DNA from: Mikania micrantha
Lineage: Eukaryota > Streptophyta > Magnoliopsida > Asterales > Asteraceae
Assembly (NCBI GenBank): GCA_009363875.1
Contig: CM018682.1
Coordinates: 50,537,372 to 50,601,371, forward strand
Direction of reading: 5' to 3'
DNA length: 64,000 nucleotides
Made by a program: the position numbers and the translations under genes. Below, in pieces: positions 1-11,200 of the stretch. The notes below the pieces were generated by a model. The model saw only the letters and a program-made list of their open reading frames with translations, had not been told where the DNA came from and searched no databases. Every line of letters begins with the position of its first letter. The first letter of the stretch is position 1.

Positions 1-1
1 T

Positions 2-1872
2 ACATCTGGTCACTCTACACAGATAAATGATGACAGCTCAGACACAGATGACAATCCCCCAGCTGCTCCTGAACCAGTTGTTGATAATCTTGTACCAGGT
101 CTTGAGGATTTGAATTTGAATAACTTAGATCCTGAGGTTGAGGTTCCTGCTCATCCTGTTGGACGAATCAATCGAATTCATCCTCAAGACAACATTATTG
201 GGAGTCCTTTAGACGGAGTGAAGACTCGTAGTCAGATTTCTTCAGGTGGTCTTGCAGACATTCTTGATTTTGCAGATGTAAGCTTTTGTGCTCATTCATG
301 CTTATATCTCAAGTGGAACCGCGTACCGTCACTGAAGCCCTCAAAGAAGAATCATGGGTAGACGCCATGCACGAGAAACTTTTGCAGTTCAAGAAGTTAG
401 GGGTCTGGCAACTAGTTGATAAACCCAAAGGTGCAAAAGTCATTGGCACTAGATGGGTTCTTCGTTGCAAAAAGGATGATCACGGGATTATTGTGAGAAA
501 CAAGGCTCGTCTGGTGGTTCAAGGATTCAGACAGATAGAGGGATTGGACTATAATGAGGTATTTGCTCCGGTCGCTCGTCTAGAAGCCATTCGTATCTTT
601 CTGGCTTATGCATCCTTCAAAAAGTTCAAGGTTTATCAAATGGATGTAAAGAGCGCGTTCCTTCACGGAGTTATCAGTGAAATAGTGTATGTCAATCAAC
701 CTCCCGGATTTGAAGATCCATTGCATCGTGATAAAGTTTACAAGCTAGACAAAGCTTTGTATGGATTACATCAAGCTCCGAGAGCGTGGTACGAGACACT
801 TTCCACTCACCTTCTGAACAACGGGTTCAGAAGAGGTGTCATTGACTGCACTTTATTCATCCGTGAGAAGGACAGTGATTTACTCTTGGTACAAGTGTAT
901 GTGGATGATATCATTTTTGGATCCATAAATTATAATCTGTGCAAGGAATTTGAGAATGTGATGAAAGAAAAATTTGAAATGAGTTCGATGGGAGAGATGA
1001 AGTTTTTCTTGGGTTTGCAGGTGGATCAGTCTGAGGCAGGGATCTTCATTCATCAAACCAAATACGTTGGTGACATTCTGAGCCGATTCAGTATGTCTGA
1101 TGCGAAGCCTGCTGGTACCCCACTGGCGATTAATCACGGGATTACTCCAGACGAAAAGGGGGAGTTAATTGATGCCACTCTGTACCGGGGAATGATCGGC
1201 TCTCTCATGTATCTCACTGCTTCTCGGCCAGATATCATGTTTGCCACTTGCTTGTGTGCACGTTATCAATCCAAACCAAGAGTATCTCACCTGATTGCTG
1301 TCAAAAGGATTATGCGTTATCTGAAGGGTACATCGGAACTTGGCTTATGGTACCCTAATGATGATAACTTTGAGCTTACTGCATACAGTGATTCAGATTA
1401 TGGCGGATGCAAAAGAGATTTCAATTCAACATCTGCGGGATGTCAGTTCTTTGGAAACCGATTGGTCACCTGGCAGTGCAAGAAGCAGACGTCGGTGTCT
1501 ACTTCAACTTGTGAAGCTGAATATATTGCTGCTGCTAGTTGCTGTTCACAAATCATCTGGATTCAACAGCAACTCAGGGACTATCGGTTACATTTTTCTA
1601 ACACTCCTATTTATGTTGATAACACTGCCGCCATTGCTGTCACTAAAAATCCAGTTCAACACTCCAAAACCAAACACATCGACATAAAATATCACTTCAT
1701 ACGTGATTGTTTTGAAAAGAAATTAATCGATGTAGTTAAGATTCACACCGATCACCAAAAAGCCGATCTTTTTACTAAAGCTTTTGATAAACCCAGATTT
1801 TTATATCTGTTATCGGCTAATGGTGTTTTCCAAAAGGATGAAGTTCAATCCTCATCTGAGTCTAACAAGTGA
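2..1872 (+). pseudogene. pol: copia pol fragment: linker, reverse transcriptase, RNase H (frameshifted)
   Basis: The reading frame is open from base 2 (frame 2) through the acidic, proline-rich linker that joins integrase to RT in copia elements. At about 300-312 the homology moves to frame 1 and stays open to the stop at 1870-1872. Compared with the other copia copy here (about 25.9-26.6 kb), the break looks like a small deletion. RT makes cDNA from element RNA and RNase H removes the template in the virus-like particle. Visible motifs: the RT start with GTRWV and NKARLVVQG, the catalytic YVDD at 898-909 followed by IIFGS, and an RNase H with SDSDYGGC near 1387-1410, STCEAEY near 1504-1524 and HIDIKYHFIRD near 1678. 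Apart from the frameshift the domain looks full length. Family assignment is sure; activity is unlikely. Confidence 0.92.
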
Positions 1873-1981
1873 TCATCATTTTACTTAGATAGTTTTCTTT
1901 ATTTCTAGTGTTTTCATTTTCTCTTGTATAGTTAACTTTTATTATCAAAAACACAAAAACATTTTCTATTTTTAGGTTTTT

Positions 1982-1990
1982 AGGGGGAGA
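1982..1990 (+). promoter_or_regulatory. PPT-like tract AGGGGGAGA after pol
   Basis: The nine-base purine tract lies 110 bp after the pol stop and resembles the tract directly before the LTR at 7646-7654. Extra PPT copies in the 3' noncoding region are a described Sirevirus feature. Here the copies are 5.7 kb apart because the extra ORF lies between them. Whether this one primes plus-strand DNA is unknown. Confidence 0.6.
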
Positions 1991-1994
1991 TATA

Positions 1995-2080
1995 GAAAAT
2001 TTGAAAAACCAAAAACAATAGAAAATTTGAAAAACCAAAAACAATAGAAAATTTGAAAAACCAAAAACAATAGAAAATTA
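1995..2080 (+). repeat. 26-bp tandem repeat, about 3.3 copies
   Basis: Units start at 1995, 2021, 2047 and 2073 (partial). Each is A-rich and starts GAAAATTTGAAAAACC. The copies are nearly identical, which implies recent slippage. It directly follows the purine tract. Confidence 0.9.
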
Positions 2081-2358
2081 AAAATGAGACAGTCATGTTT
2101 TATAGAATAGCACATTGATTTCATCATGTCATAGAAGCAGAAATGAATGCATGAACTAAAATCACAAGAAAATGATGATGGGATGTACTGATAGGCTGGC
2201 TATACAAAACAAATAAACAACTTATGAGAACTTAGAAAGTTTGATTTGTGGGATCCATCTCACTAAGGCTTTTGAGTAAGAAATGGTTCTTGACTCAAAT
2301 CAAGCATACACCTGTCATCATGGAATCAAATGAGGTTCCATTCAAAGAAAAATAAAGG

Positions 2359-2480
2359 CAAGCTGGTATTAAGCTTGAGGAAAATCAAAGACAAGCTGGT
2401 ATTAAGCTTGGTAAAGAAAAATTAAAAACAAGCTGGTATTAAGCTTGAAGAAAACCTAATGCAAGCTGGTATTAAGCTTG
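2359..2480 (+). repeat. Four copies of a 19-bp palindromic motif
   Basis: CAAGCTGGTATTAAGCTTG occurs at 2359-2377, 2392-2410, 2429-2447 and 2462-2480, spaced 33, 37 and 33 bp. Arms CAAGCT and AGCTTG pair around a 7-nt loop. The spacers vary while the motif is exact, so it is the motif that is kept rather than a simple tandem unit. Confidence 0.85.
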
Positions 2481-3112
2481 AGAAAAACTTAAACTAATAA
2501 AGTTCGATTTCATACATGTGCCATATTGCTGGGACGGACCTAGCTGAAGCCATCCATTTGGATAGAACAAGAAAAACACAAAAAGATAATAAATGATTGA
2601 ATCTTATTGAATTCATGATGACTGGTATTAAGATATGCTGAAATGAGTTTTGAACTTATTTTGATCTTGATTGATGAAACGAATTGGGGAACTCATCCAG
2701 AAAATATGAGTGATCATTTAGTTTGTTTAAGAGTTGTGAATTGTTCAGTTTAAACTTGGACAAATATATCAGTAATCGTATCAAAATGAAATTGTGTTTG
2801 AAGTGAAGCATTCATTGAAGGCTATATGATGTGATCAGAGATATGTGTTATCTTATTAATGGGCTTCTCACAAAAATATGTACACAAAAATATGTTTTTA
2901 TTTGCTTTTAATTTGTGTTTGTACAGTTGTATGGTTGTTTCAGAAAAATACAAAAAGATTTTCTATTTTCAATTTTGTTTTAGATGATCATTTGTAGATT
3001 CGGATGTCTGTCATATCTGAATCCTGAACCAACTAGACATATCTTCATAATTGGTTAAAAGTTTGGTGCTCAAAATGTCACATTTTTAAAATTTTGGAGT
3101 TTTGGAGAAGTT

Positions 3113-3440
3113 CATCTCTCATTCGTACGAATGAGAGGCAGAATGGACTCATTCTGCCGAATGAGAATGAGTCATTCGACCGAATCAGTTACACAGAATG
3201 AACTTCATTCGACGAATGAAGAGTGTCGAATGTCTCATTCGACATTCTCATTCGGCGAATGAACTTTGCCGAATGACTCAGTCGCCACTTTCATTCGGCG
3301 AATGAGACTGAAGTCACATGACCTTTCGACTAGCTCATTCGGCGAATGAGAAGGGACTATTTAACAGTCCTTCGGCCGAATGAAGGTCATTCGACAATTT
3401 TCACTTTCGCCACATCAGAGCCACGTCATTCGGCGATTTA
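3113..3440 (+). repeat. Palindrome array 1 (TCATTCG / CGAATGA)
   Basis: About 330 bp hold many copies of ATTCG and CGAAT half-sites, many joined as TCATTCGGCGAATGA or ATTCGGCCGAAT. Whole and half motifs alternate at irregular spacing. The same motif fills 3755-4000 and the 3' LTR upstream of its TATA box, so it belongs to this element family. Confidence 0.88.
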
Positions 3441-3518
3441 CACACAGTTCTTGTCCGCTTGATTTTCTTTGATCTCTGTTGATCCTGCTTCTGATAATCT
3501 GTTTATACTTCTTCTCAG

Positions 3519-4101
3519 GTATATGGAGATCAAGTTTCAGTCCATTCCAACCATGAAATCATGACAAATCGATTATCACTTAGGGTTTTAGGGTTTTAGA
3601 AATCGCCTAAGGAATAAACTGTAAAAACGAACCTAAAACTCAAAAAGTCAAGTATTAAAAGGGTTAGTCGGTTGATTCTGAGGGTTGTTCAACAGGTTTT
3701 ATGGACTGATTTGAGTTTTTGAAAAAGGGGATTTTGAATTCAAAATAGGCGCCGAATGTCATCATTCGGCGAATGGCTCATTCGGCGAATGCCTCATTCG
3801 GCGAATGGCTCATTCGGCGAATGACCAGCCTTGTCAACAACTCTTTCGGCGAATAACTCATTCGGCGAATGACTCATTCGACGAATAGGTAGATCAGCTC
3901 ATAGCTCATTCGGCGAATGAGATCTATTTGGCAAATGAAGCTCATTCGGCGAATGGCTCATTCGACCAATGTATTCATTCGCCCAAATCAAGTCATTCGG
4001 CATATCAGATTAGCCTGAATCTGTTTTTCTGATTTTTAATCAGTTTTCTGTATTCTCAGTTATGGAATGGCTCTGACATGTTTATTTCTTTTGTTGTGCA
4101 G
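3519..4101 (+). other. Candidate intron upstream of the extra ORF
   Basis: A donor-like CAG|GTATAT (GT at 3519) lies ahead of a strong acceptor, TTTCTTTTGTTGTGCAG, ending at 4101. A second acceptor-like TTCTGTATTCTCAG ends at 4059. Removing 3519-4101 would take out palindrome array 2 and put the in-frame ATG at 4103 two bases after the junction. The splice-site calls come from consensus only; RNA reads are needed to confirm the intron. Confidence 0.45.
3755..4000 (+). repeat. Palindrome array 2, partly in 16-bp register
   Basis: The motif TCATTCGGCGAATG starts at 3762, 3778, 3794 and 3810, an exact 16-bp period, then continues irregularly to about 4000 with variants ending CGACGAAT or CGACCAAT. 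The array ends about 60 bp before the extra ORF. Confidence 0.9.
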
Positions 4102-6306
4102 TATGGCAGGATACAAATCAGTTCCTAAGCACAACATCTGTGCTCATCTTGATTTGACTACCCCGAACGCGAAGCACTACTCAGAAATTATCACATTTCT
4201 GAGGCGTTCTAGGATCTTCACAGCCATATCGACAGTTCATGTGCCTTACTTATCACATCAGCAGGATTTCTGGTCATCGGCTGATATCGATTGTGAGGCC
4301 GAGCCTACAGTTATACAGGGGAAAGTCAGGGGTCAGGATGTGGTGGTCTCTGCTGAGCATATACGGAGAATCTGTGGTTTTCAAGACTCTCAGGATCAAC
4401 CTGCTTTACTTGACAGATTATTGGTTCGTGGATGCTTTCTACGATGCAAGTACGAGGGAGATATTGGAGCTGGGATTCTGAACAAGGCATTCATGTCTCC
4501 GCAGTTCAAGTACTTGGCTCATGTACTAGTTCACTGTCTTGGCTCAAGAAGAGGGGGTTTTGATGATATGCACGAGACCATTCAGTGCGCATTTGCTGCT
4601 TTGGTGCTCAACAAACCCTTCAACTTCTCCGAGATGGTCTTTATACACATGAAGGAGAATGTGGGGCTTAAGGGTGACAAGAAGTTCCTGATGTACCCTA
4701 GATTTCTACAGCAGATTATTGATGCCCAGATTCCAGATCTTCCAAAGATTAATGCTGACATCATTCGATTGGAGCACATGAATGACATAACTCTTAACAG
4801 AGTTTTGTCATACAGAGGGAAGGAGAGGAAGCCCTCTACTAGATCTCTTTTTGGTCACCTCTCTCGACCCGATTATAGGGCTCCTGCTGGAAGAAGATGG
4901 AGACACGATGACTCCGACTCAGATGTGGAGGACATTGTGGTTCCGGCTGGTGATGATGATAGTGATGGTGAGGATGGAGATGGTGGTGCAGGCCCGAGTG
5001 GTGCTGGTGTTGATGTGAGCACAGTGGAGGTGAGCACTGTTGCTGTAGAGAGTTCAGGGGCAGGGGAAATGACTTCAGTACACATGACCACTGCTGCTTC
5101 AGTGAGCATGGTTGATGTTGCTGTTTCTGGTGCAGGTGGTGATGTTGGTGTGTCGACAGCACAGGAGGAGGATGTGGACATCGACTCACTGATGGATTTA
5201 GACTTCTTGTCTACTACTACATCCTCAGTGACTGCTCCACTAGATGTTTCAGTTCCACATTCCTCAGGTGGTGGTGATGAGTCAGAGGACTCGAGTGAGG
5301 ATGAAGGTGTAGCAGGTGAAGGTGATGAAGACAGTTCTGATTCTGAAGAGACACATGTTGATGAGTTTGAGAAAGTGGATGAGGGTGGAAGAGTGGAGAT
5401 TAGGAAGAGAAAGAGGACAGATGATGATTTGGAGGATATTACTGATACGTTATTTATTCCGGAGTTTGACTTTTCTCCCCCTCCAAGGTCATCTGCTCCT
5501 GCTTCCACAGCAGTGGCTGTTTCTGCTGGACAGCCCACCTCATCCAGAGCTGGAAGGGGAAAGAGATCTCGATTCTCTTTCCAAAGGAGGTCAGAACTGA
5601 CATCAGCTGCTACAACTACTGTCACATCAGTAGCAGCTGTGTCAGTTTCTTCACTGACACAGACAAGGGCCATTCACACTCAGGCTACTACTGCCCCTCT
5701 GTCCACTCCTTTTGTTCGCGATCCGGTTTATGTTACTGCTTCCTCTGGCCCATCCACAGTCCGTGCTGATGTTCATATACCTACTGTCTCAGTTGTGGAT
5801 CAGCTTAGCACACTGAACAGTATGGTCTTGAGATTGATGGAGAGGAGCATGGAGCAAGAAAGGAAGAACAAAGAGCAAGAGCTGGTTATTGTTCAACTTA
5901 CCAGGAGGATTGAAGAGCAGGATACTCTGCTTCTTCAGGCTTCAGACCAGAGGGCTGACTTGAGAGCCAGGTCTGCTCAACTGGAGGAACAGCTCCTGAA
6001 GTACATCGATGAGCACAACCAGCTGGCTATGACAGCCTCTGGCTTAAGTGATCGGATCCTGCAACTCGAAGCTGAGAATGCTCGCCTAGCTGGACTTGTC
6101 GAGGGTTCAAAGGAGAGCGCTCCCAGGCTTGAGGGAGTTGAGGATCGTTCCAATGATTCAGACAAACAAGAAGATGAAGAAGAGTCTGATGAGGAACAAG
6201 TGGATTACGAGGATTCTGAGAAAGATGAAGAATCAGATGAAGATGATGAAGATGATGATGAGGGTAAAGATGGATCAGGGAGTGGGTCTGGAAAATCATC
6301 TGGCAC

Positions 6307-6339
<33 letters not shown>

Positions 6340-7636
6340 CAACAATGATGATAAAGCTCCTCCCACTACCGAGATCAGGTCTAAGAAGGCCAATGACAAG
6401 AAAGCTCAGGTTCCTCCTCCTTCATCTCCATCAAAGACAGCTGAGCCAGAAGCTACTGAGGAAGTCCAAGCTGTGCCTCTGAGACGTCAACTGGACAAGA
6501 CACTTACCATGATCTTAGACGCTCAAGGCATCATACAACACTCAGTGAGCTACGACAAGGAGGAGGGTGAGATCATACATTGCTTATCTAAGGAGCAGAT
6601 AGCCGAGCTGTTCAGGTTGAATCCTGACGAGGTGGTCACTGATGACACCTCTGTACCCAGTACCGAAGAGCCCGAACCAGAACTTTTTGATGATGTAGAT
6701 GAGGTCATTCTGGAAGACATCACCGATGAAGAATACCCAAAGTATACATCGGCTGAAAACGAGCTGCCTACATTCACTGAGCCATTTGATCAAGAAACAG
6801 AGGATCTCTTGGTCAGATATCTTGAAGAACAAGTAGAGGCAAGCAAGGCTGAAGCTGATGATCAAAAGAGAAAAAGAGAGGAATGGGCTGCATACTGGGA
6901 GGTATTAAAGAGACAAAGCACAGAGAAGATGCCAGCTACACACAAGAAGGTTTACAGGACCAAAGGCTACAGAGCTGGAGGTCAGATCCTTAGCTGGGCA
7001 TACTTCCATGATCTTGGGTGCTATGCAGTGAAGAGGGAAAAGGGGATAGACTACTTCAAACACCCGCATGATTTCAAGACATTGCCTGGATTTGAAGTCA
7101 ATCAACTAGCACGTCTGAACATGCTCTACAGTGAAGACTCTGGGATGTCTGCTTGGTTTTCTCGACAGATCAAGTATGAATACCGGAAGAGATGGGTGAA
7201 CTTGCAGCCGCAGCAGCCAGAACGATACTATTTGCCTGAGATTGATGGTGATACCCGAAAGCACAAAGTTATCCTGAAGTGGCTTCCCCCTAAAGTTTTG
7301 AAGAAGATTCCCCTGCGGAAGATGCGTCAAGACTTTATGGATGGCTTCCGATGGTGGTACTATGACGGGAGAACTGGTGAAGCTGTGATAGTCCTGTGCA
7401 AAGATAAACAGTGGGAGACTGTTAGGATTTTTGATCCTATGTGGTTGACTAACTTGTCCCACAAAGATGTTATTGCACTGCATCGTCACCAAATTTTCTT
7501 CGACGTACAGGATATGGAACAGGCACTTCAGTTTATGAGAGTGATCCGAATCTGCATATGCTTAAGGGTTCACGCTGGAGCAGATTGGAAAGCTATTTCA
7601 GCAAAGTATTTCAAGAAAGAAACTTCCAAGAGTTGA
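4067..7636 (+). CDS. Sirevirus downstream ORF (so-called envelope-like protein), 1189 codons
   Basis: An intact ORF between pol and the 3' LTR, the position of the extra ORF of Sireviruses; its role is not established. The N-terminus (about residues 25-130) has the FL..S.I...I and YLS..Q.FWSSADID pattern that I associate with similar ORFs in daisy-family elements, sometimes labelled longin-like. Residues about 270-450 are Ser/Thr/Val- and Asp/Glu-rich. RKRKR near 446 and GRGKRSRF near 500 look like nuclear localisation signals. A coiled coil spans about 580-682, followed by acidic stretches including an Asp run near 746-757. The C-terminus (about 950-1189) is Trp/Tyr-rich and looks globular. 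I see no convincing membrane segment or fusion peptide, which argues against a true envelope. The first 12 codons mimic a signal peptide but overlap a 3' splice site, so Met13 (4103) is the likelier start. Confidence 0.8.
6306..6342 (+). repeat. GAT microsatellite inside the extra ORF
   Basis: An in-frame run of about twelve GAT/GAC codons gives the Asp tract of the acidic region. It is likely to vary in length between copies without breaking the frame. Confidence 0.9.
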
Positions 7637-7645
7637 ACTAGGTCC

Positions 7646-7654
7646 AAGGGGGAG
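7646..7654 (+). promoter_or_regulatory. Polypurine tract of the Sirevirus
   Basis: AAGGGGGAG lies 10 bp after the extra ORF stop and 2 bp before the TGTTG that opens the LTR. This is the usual place for the plus-strand primer. Confidence 0.8.
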
Positions 7655-7811
7655 TTTGTTGATACATGTTTTGTCCCTAGTTCATTTTTGTAACTCTTAT
7701 CATGTAAATGTTCAAAGTATTAATGGAAGTTGTCTTATTTCTATTCCTTAATGTCTATTAATGTTTATCTAGTTGTTTGATTTGATTATAAACTGTTTGA
7801 GTATGAAGTTT

Positions 7812-7980
7812 ACTCATTCGGCCGAATGACTCTAGAATGAAGTCATTCGGCGAATGAAGGTTATAGCGAATATCTGAGTTCAGAATGAGTCATTCGCCGA
7901 ATGACTCATTCGAATGACTGCTCATTCGAGCTTAGTCATTCGCCGAATGAGCTGCTTCGGCCACTCATTCGGCCGAATGA
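7812..7980 (+). repeat. Palindrome array 3, in the LTR upstream of the TATA box
   Basis: The same motifs as arrays 1 and 2: ATTCGGCCGAAT, TCATTCGGCGAATGA and ATTCGCCGAATGA, ending 8 bp before the TATA box. The position suggests a promoter-proximal role in U3. Confidence 0.85.
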
Positions 7981-7988
7981 CTACAGCC

Positions 7989-7997
7989 TATATATAG
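7989..7997 (+). promoter_or_regulatory. TATA box of the Sirevirus LTR
   Basis: TATATATAG about 330 bp into the LTR, followed by pyrimidine-rich sequence that would form the RNA start. Confidence 0.6.
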
Positions 7998-8299
7998 ATG
8001 TTCAAATCATTTCAAACTTAACTTTTCAGAGCCCTCCTTCTTCCCTAGCACTCCAGTGTCAAAACCCTAGAAGATCTGAGCGGTTCTTGATCATCCAAGT
8101 TCGATTCTCAACCCGTGGTGTTCGATCGTTGCTTCCAAGTTGTTTCTTCAGCCTTGGATCACCACGGTTCCTGTTGGTTTCGATTGGAAAACCCTGGAAT
8201 AGGATTCCGCACTATCCCAGAGGTTATCGAGTAGTTTTCTATTGGATTCGGATTGTTTCCGAGCTCCCGATCGGTCCAACAGATTACCCTAGCTAATCA

Positions 8300-11200
8300 G
8301 GAGGAATGTCATGAGAAGCAGTCCCGCCACTCATGAGGCGGCTATTCATCTTAGTGCTACCCTGACCGAAGAGTATGTCAAAGCTGGCCTACTCCACAGG
8401 AAAGGATTCAAGGGGCAAAAGCTTAAGAAACGAAGAAGCCCGAACAACAACCCAAGAAAAATAATCAAAAGTTCATCGAACACTATGCAGCGATGACTGT
8501 AGCTACTCCAATCAAATCCACACCGATTACCACTGTTCCCCAAGTTGCTACAGCCAAACAGGCTTACACTGTATAGTACCCACTTTATACTAAGTGCCAG
8601 TATCATCATCTCCCTACCCTTCCATTCCGACAATGTACTAAGTGTGGAAGGTATAGGCACTTAGTGCAAATGTGTCGTGCCACAAACTTTGCTGCCACTA
8701 CAACCGCAGTAGTTCCTACTATCACAGGCGGGAGAGCTTCCTACAACTGCGGGGCAGAAGGACATTTCGGGAATCAATGTCCTCGTCTCAATGACACTGC
8801 TGCCACTGCCACTGATTGTGCTTTTGTCATCGGAGCCACCGAAGCACGTGAGGAGCCGGCAATCATCACCGGTACATTTCTCATCAACAACCATTATGTT
8901 TGCATATTATTTGATACTAGTACAGACAAGAATTTTGTCTCTTCCACCATTGTATCATTATTTGACATACAACCATCAATACTTGCTACTCCATATAAAG
9001 TAGAGGTAGCTGATTGTAAGAACATACTTATGAATTCAATACTTCGTGGGTGTAAATTTATGTTAAATGATCATTCGTTCATCGTCGATCTCATACCAAT
9101 GACACTCGAAAGTTTTGAGGTTGTCGTTTGAATGGATTGGCTATCAAAACATATTGTTGAAGTTGTCTGTTCGGAAAAAATAATTCGAATTCCTTTACCA
9201 TCCGGCTAAATGATGCAAGTGTACGGAGAGAAGTCATGTCGAGGATTGAAGATTGTGTCATGCATCAAGGAGCAGAAGTACTTGAAGAAGAAATACTGTG
9301 CATTCCTGGCACATGTAGTGGAGATGAAACCGGAGAAACACACGGTTAAAGACGTGTCGGCCATCAGAGAATATCCAGAAGTATTTCCAGAAGACGTGCC
9401 GGGACTCCCACCGGTTCGATAAGTGGAATTTCATATAGATCTCATCCGCGGAGCGAACCCAGTGGCGAAGTCTCCGTATCGGTTAGCACCGTCCGAGATG
9501 CAAGAACTGTCTACTCAGCTTCAGGAACTTTTAGACAAAGGGTTTATTAGACCGAGCTACTCACCATGGGGAGCCCCGGTTCTCTTTTTCAAGAAGAAAG
9601 ATGGTTCTTTTAGAATATGCATCGATAATCTTGAGCTAAAGAAGTTAACAATCAAGAACCGATATCCTCTACCCAGGATCGATGGTTTGTTTGATCAATT
9701 ACAGGGAGCAACTTGTTTATCTAAGATTGGCCTACGATCCGAGTATCATCAGTTGAGAGTAAATGATGTGGATATTTCAAAGACTGCGTTTAGGACTCGA
9801 TATGGGCACTATGAGTTCGTGGTCATGCCATTTGGGCTGACTAACACGCCATCACTGTTCATGGACTTGATGAATCTAGTCTGCATACCCTATTTGAATA
9901 AGTTTGTTCTCGTCTTTATTGATGATATATTGTCTATTCTATGACTGAACAGGAACTCGAAAGTCATCAGAGAAAGATCATAGAACTGGTAAGTGCTGAA
10001 CAACATTATGCCAAATTCTCAAAATGTGAGTTTTGGCTATAGGAGGTTCATTTCTTCGGAACGTTATTAACAAAGATGGGATACATGTAGATCCAGTGAA
10101 GATAGAAGCAATTAAGAAGTGGACTACCACATCCACTTGAATTGAAATCCGTTCATTTTAGGGTGTGGCAAGTTACTATCAAAGGTTCATCACGAAATTT
10201 TCAATATTTCCTTGCCACTCACGACTTTGACCTAGAAAAGTCAAGCATTCATATGGGGGAAGAAACAAGAAGATGCATTTCAATTTCTCAAACAGAAGTT
10301 ATACAACTCACCTATTCATAGTCTTCTAGAAGACAATGATGATTTCATTGTCTACTGTGACGCTTCAAACCTTAGTCTCGGCTGTGTGCTCATGAAACGA
10401 GACAAGGTCATTGTCTATGCTTCAAGAGAACTTAAGGTTCATGAAAGGAATTATACTATTCACGCCATGAGTTACGGGTTGTGGTGTTTGCATTAAAGAT
10501 TTGGAGACACTATCTCTACGATACCAAATCTGTAACATAGACGGACCACAATAGCCTGCAACACATTCTCAATCAGAAGGAGCTCAACATGCAACAAAGG
10601 TGTTGGGTTGAGTTGTTAACTGATTATGACTATGAGATTCCCTATCATCCGGGTAAAGCCAATGTGGTGGTAGATGCTCTTAGTCGTAAGGAACCAATCA
10701 AACCAGTGCGTGTTAGAGCCATACAGATCAACACATAACCGAACCTGAAGGATTTGATTCGTAATGCACAACACCAAGTGGTGATCAACAATCAATTGAA
10801 GACATAGTTAGATTCTGGGGTAAAAGGTAAATTAGAACCTCGATCAGATGGAGTTTTATACTTCAACGGACGCATGTGCATTCCAAGGTCAGAAGAATGG
10901 TGTACTCTCATCTACGATGAGGCACATAACTCGCGATATTCGGTTCATTCGGGAGCCGATAAGATGTATCAAGATTTGAGAAAATTTACTGGTGGCCCGG
11001 GATGAAGAAAGACATTGCCCTATACTTAGGGAAATGTCTAACATGTTCAAAAGTTAAGGCTGAATATCAAAAACCCTCGGGACTAATGCAGTAACCTAAA
11101 ATTCCTCAATGGAAAGGGGAACAAATTTCCACGGATTTCATAACCAAGTTAACTAGAACACCGTGGGGTTACGATTCAATTTGGGTGTTAGTCGACAGAC

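Larger units (their letters stand above)
1873..4066 (+). other. Sirevirus spacer between pol and the extra ORF
   Basis: No coding region is supported here. The stretch holds an early PPT-like tract, a 26-bp tandem repeat, a four-copy CAAGCT...AGCTTG palindromic repeat, two arrays of the TCATTCG/CGAATGA palindrome, and a candidate intron running up to the next ORF. The rest is A/T-rich with no recognisable protein similarity on either strand. Confidence 0.7.
1..8299 (+). mobile_element. Sirevirus-type Ty1/copia retrotransposon, 3' part
   Basis: Order on the + strand: pol end (RT, RNase H), a purine tract, a long spacer, a 1189-codon extra ORF, a second purine tract, then the start of a 3' LTR. 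A long ORF downstream of pol and repeated purine tracts are known Sirevirus traits. The 5' LTR, gag, protease and integrase lie outside the window. The 3' LTR is cut at about 8299, where sequence homologous to gypsy gag begins, so no right-hand target duplication is visible. The extra ORF is open but pol is frameshifted, so the copy is probably non-autonomous. Confidence 0.85.
7657..8299 (+). mobile_element. Sirevirus 3' LTR, 5' part only
   Basis: Starts with TGTTGATAC just after the polypurine tract. It carries palindrome array 3 (7812-7980), a TATA box at 7989-7997 and then C/T-rich leader-like sequence. Homology to gypsy gag starts near 8300, so the rest of the LTR is lost or displaced. 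No protein-coding content is supported. Confidence 0.75.

Noticed and set aside
3575..3600. Telomere-like TTAGGG/TTTTAGGG run
   Set aside because: Only two or three imperfect units in the candidate intron; no telomeric array.
3113..4000. CRISPR-like repeat array
   Set aside because: Spacing is irregular, units overlap, no unique spacers of equal length exist and the context is a plant retrotransposon.
4067..4102. N-terminal hydrophobic stretch read as a signal peptide
   Set aside because: The bases form a pyrimidine-rich 3' splice acceptor, and the next in-frame ATG follows it directly.
4873..5673. 266-codon antisense open frame opposite the extra ORF
   Set aside because: It mirrors a Ser/Val/Asp-rich low-complexity stretch of the + strand ORF; its composition follows from that, and no motif is seen.
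7901..8296. 131-codon ORF in the Sirevirus LTR
   Set aside because: It spans the palindrome array, TATA box and leader and has no protein-like motif.
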